From: an uncultured Clostridia bacterium
GTDB taxonomy: Bacteria; Bacillota; Clostridia; Christensenellales; UBA1242
Reading direction: 5' to 3'
NCBI GenBank assembly: GCA_947626155.1
Contig: CANQRC010000052.1
Location: 1 to 5,668, forward strand
DNA length: 5,668 nucleotides
Under the pieces are notes generated by a model. It saw nothing but the letters and a program-made list of their open reading frames with translations, ran no database searches and was not told where the DNA came from. Within the stretch, counting starts at the first letter, position 1. Each line of letters opens with the position of its first letter. Of this stretch, positions 5,450 to 5,668 are shown piece by piece. The translations under genes and the position numbers were made by a program.

Positions 5450-5487
5450 TACTTTTTTGAAAATTTTTTAAAAAATCTTTAAAAATG

Positions 5488-5523
5488 AAAAAAAATAAAA
5501 AAAGCAGAGACGTTACATCTCTG
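5488..5523 (-). terminator. Rho-independent terminator closing the 16S rRNA transcript
   Basis: CAGAGA (5505-5510) pairs with TCTCTG (5518-5523) around a 7-nt loop. On the minus strand the stem is followed by C, seven T, A and eight T (complement of 5488-5503). Eight T at 5524-5531 on the plus strand make it potentially bidirectional. It lies about 98 nt past the 16S 3' end and before the promoter of the next gene, so rRNA transcription is expected to stop here. Confidence 0.88.
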
Positions 5524-5531
5524 TTTTTTTT

Positions 5532-5620
5532 ACAATTCAAATAGTTTAAAGTTTAGTTATTTGTTTTGGTCTTAATATTTCTTGAGAACTTTCGCTCTCT
5601 CAATCGACTTGTCACTCTTT
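5532..5620 (-). other. Short 16S trailer without tRNA or 23S gene
   Basis: This spacer between the 16S 3' end and the terminator holds no tRNA-like sequence and no start of a 23S gene. TTGAGA (5582-5587) and TCTCAA (5598-5603) form a small hairpin of 6 bp with a 10-nt loop, which may help 16S 3' processing. The rest is AT-rich with no recognisable element. Confidence 0.6.
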
Positions 5621-5668
5621 AAAAGGAGGTGATCCAGCGGCACCTTCCGATACCGCTACCTTGTTATG
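5621..5668 (-). rRNA. rrs: 16S ribosomal RNA, 3' end only
   Basis: The minus strand reads from E. coli position about 1496 to the 3' end and runs off the right edge on its 5' side. AACAAGG, the helix 45 stem with its GGAA loop (the site of KsgA dimethylation), GGATCACC and the anti-Shine-Dalgarno CCTCCTTTT are all present. The anti-Shine-Dalgarno explains the GGAGG sites used by genes in the window. Two differences from the usual Bacillota sequence stand out: pair 1510-1525 is G-C instead of C-G, which keeps the stem, and position 1497 reads A instead of the near-invariant G. The exact mature end is uncertain by one or two bases. Confidence 0.96.

Noticed and set aside
5298..5540. Minus-strand open frame of 80 aa
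   Set aside because: It runs through the 16S terminator and the promoter of the repeat-protein gene and overlaps that gene in another frame; low-complexity Phe/Lys content.
5532..5620. tRNA gene in the 16S downstream spacer
   Set aside because: No T-loop or acceptor-stem pattern can be found on the minus strand, and the space is AT-rich.

Overview
The window looks like chromosomal DNA from a Gram-positive, low-to-moderate GC bacterium of the Bacillota, probably an uncultured Clostridia-like lineage. The evidence is the strong GGAGG-type ribosome binding sites, the short MraY without an N-terminal extension, the near-consensus sigma-A promoters, and the 16S rRNA 3' end (minus strand, right edge), which matches the Bacillota form apart from a few changes. 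MurE carries the DNPR signature, so the peptidoglycan is predicted to contain meso-diaminopimelate. The phylum is a moderate-confidence inference; I cannot name a genus.

All genes I accept lie on the minus strand, so transcription runs from right to left. In that order: the last 48 nt of a 16S rRNA gene (5621-5668); a short spacer ending in a strong terminator about 100 nt later, with no 23S, 5S or tRNA gene; a monocistronic gene for a 184-aa protein built from five ~28-residue tandem repeats, with its own promoter and terminator; a monocistronic gene for a 113-aa cysteine-rich lipoprotein, also with promoter and terminator; a ~350-nt gene-free stretch filled with inverted and dispersed repeats; and a peptidoglycan-precursor gene set ddl-murE-mraY-murD, with murD cut by the left edge.

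The wall genes act in consecutive or converging steps. Ddl makes D-Ala-D-Ala. MurD adds D-Glu and MurE then adds the diamino acid to the UDP-MurNAc peptide. MraY transfers the finished phospho-MurNAc-pentapeptide to undecaprenyl phosphate at the membrane. murE and mraY overlap by 4 nt and murD follows 15 nt after mraY, so these three are clearly co-transcribed. ddl lies 95 nt upstream of murE, possibly in the same transcript. murF, normally between murE and mraY, is absent from that position.

The observations most worth following up are the 16S rRNA gene that is apparently unlinked from 23S, two unusual bases in the 16S 3' end (one a covarying pair in helix 45, the other at the highly conserved G1497), the repeat protein, and the repeat-rich interval upstream of ddl.
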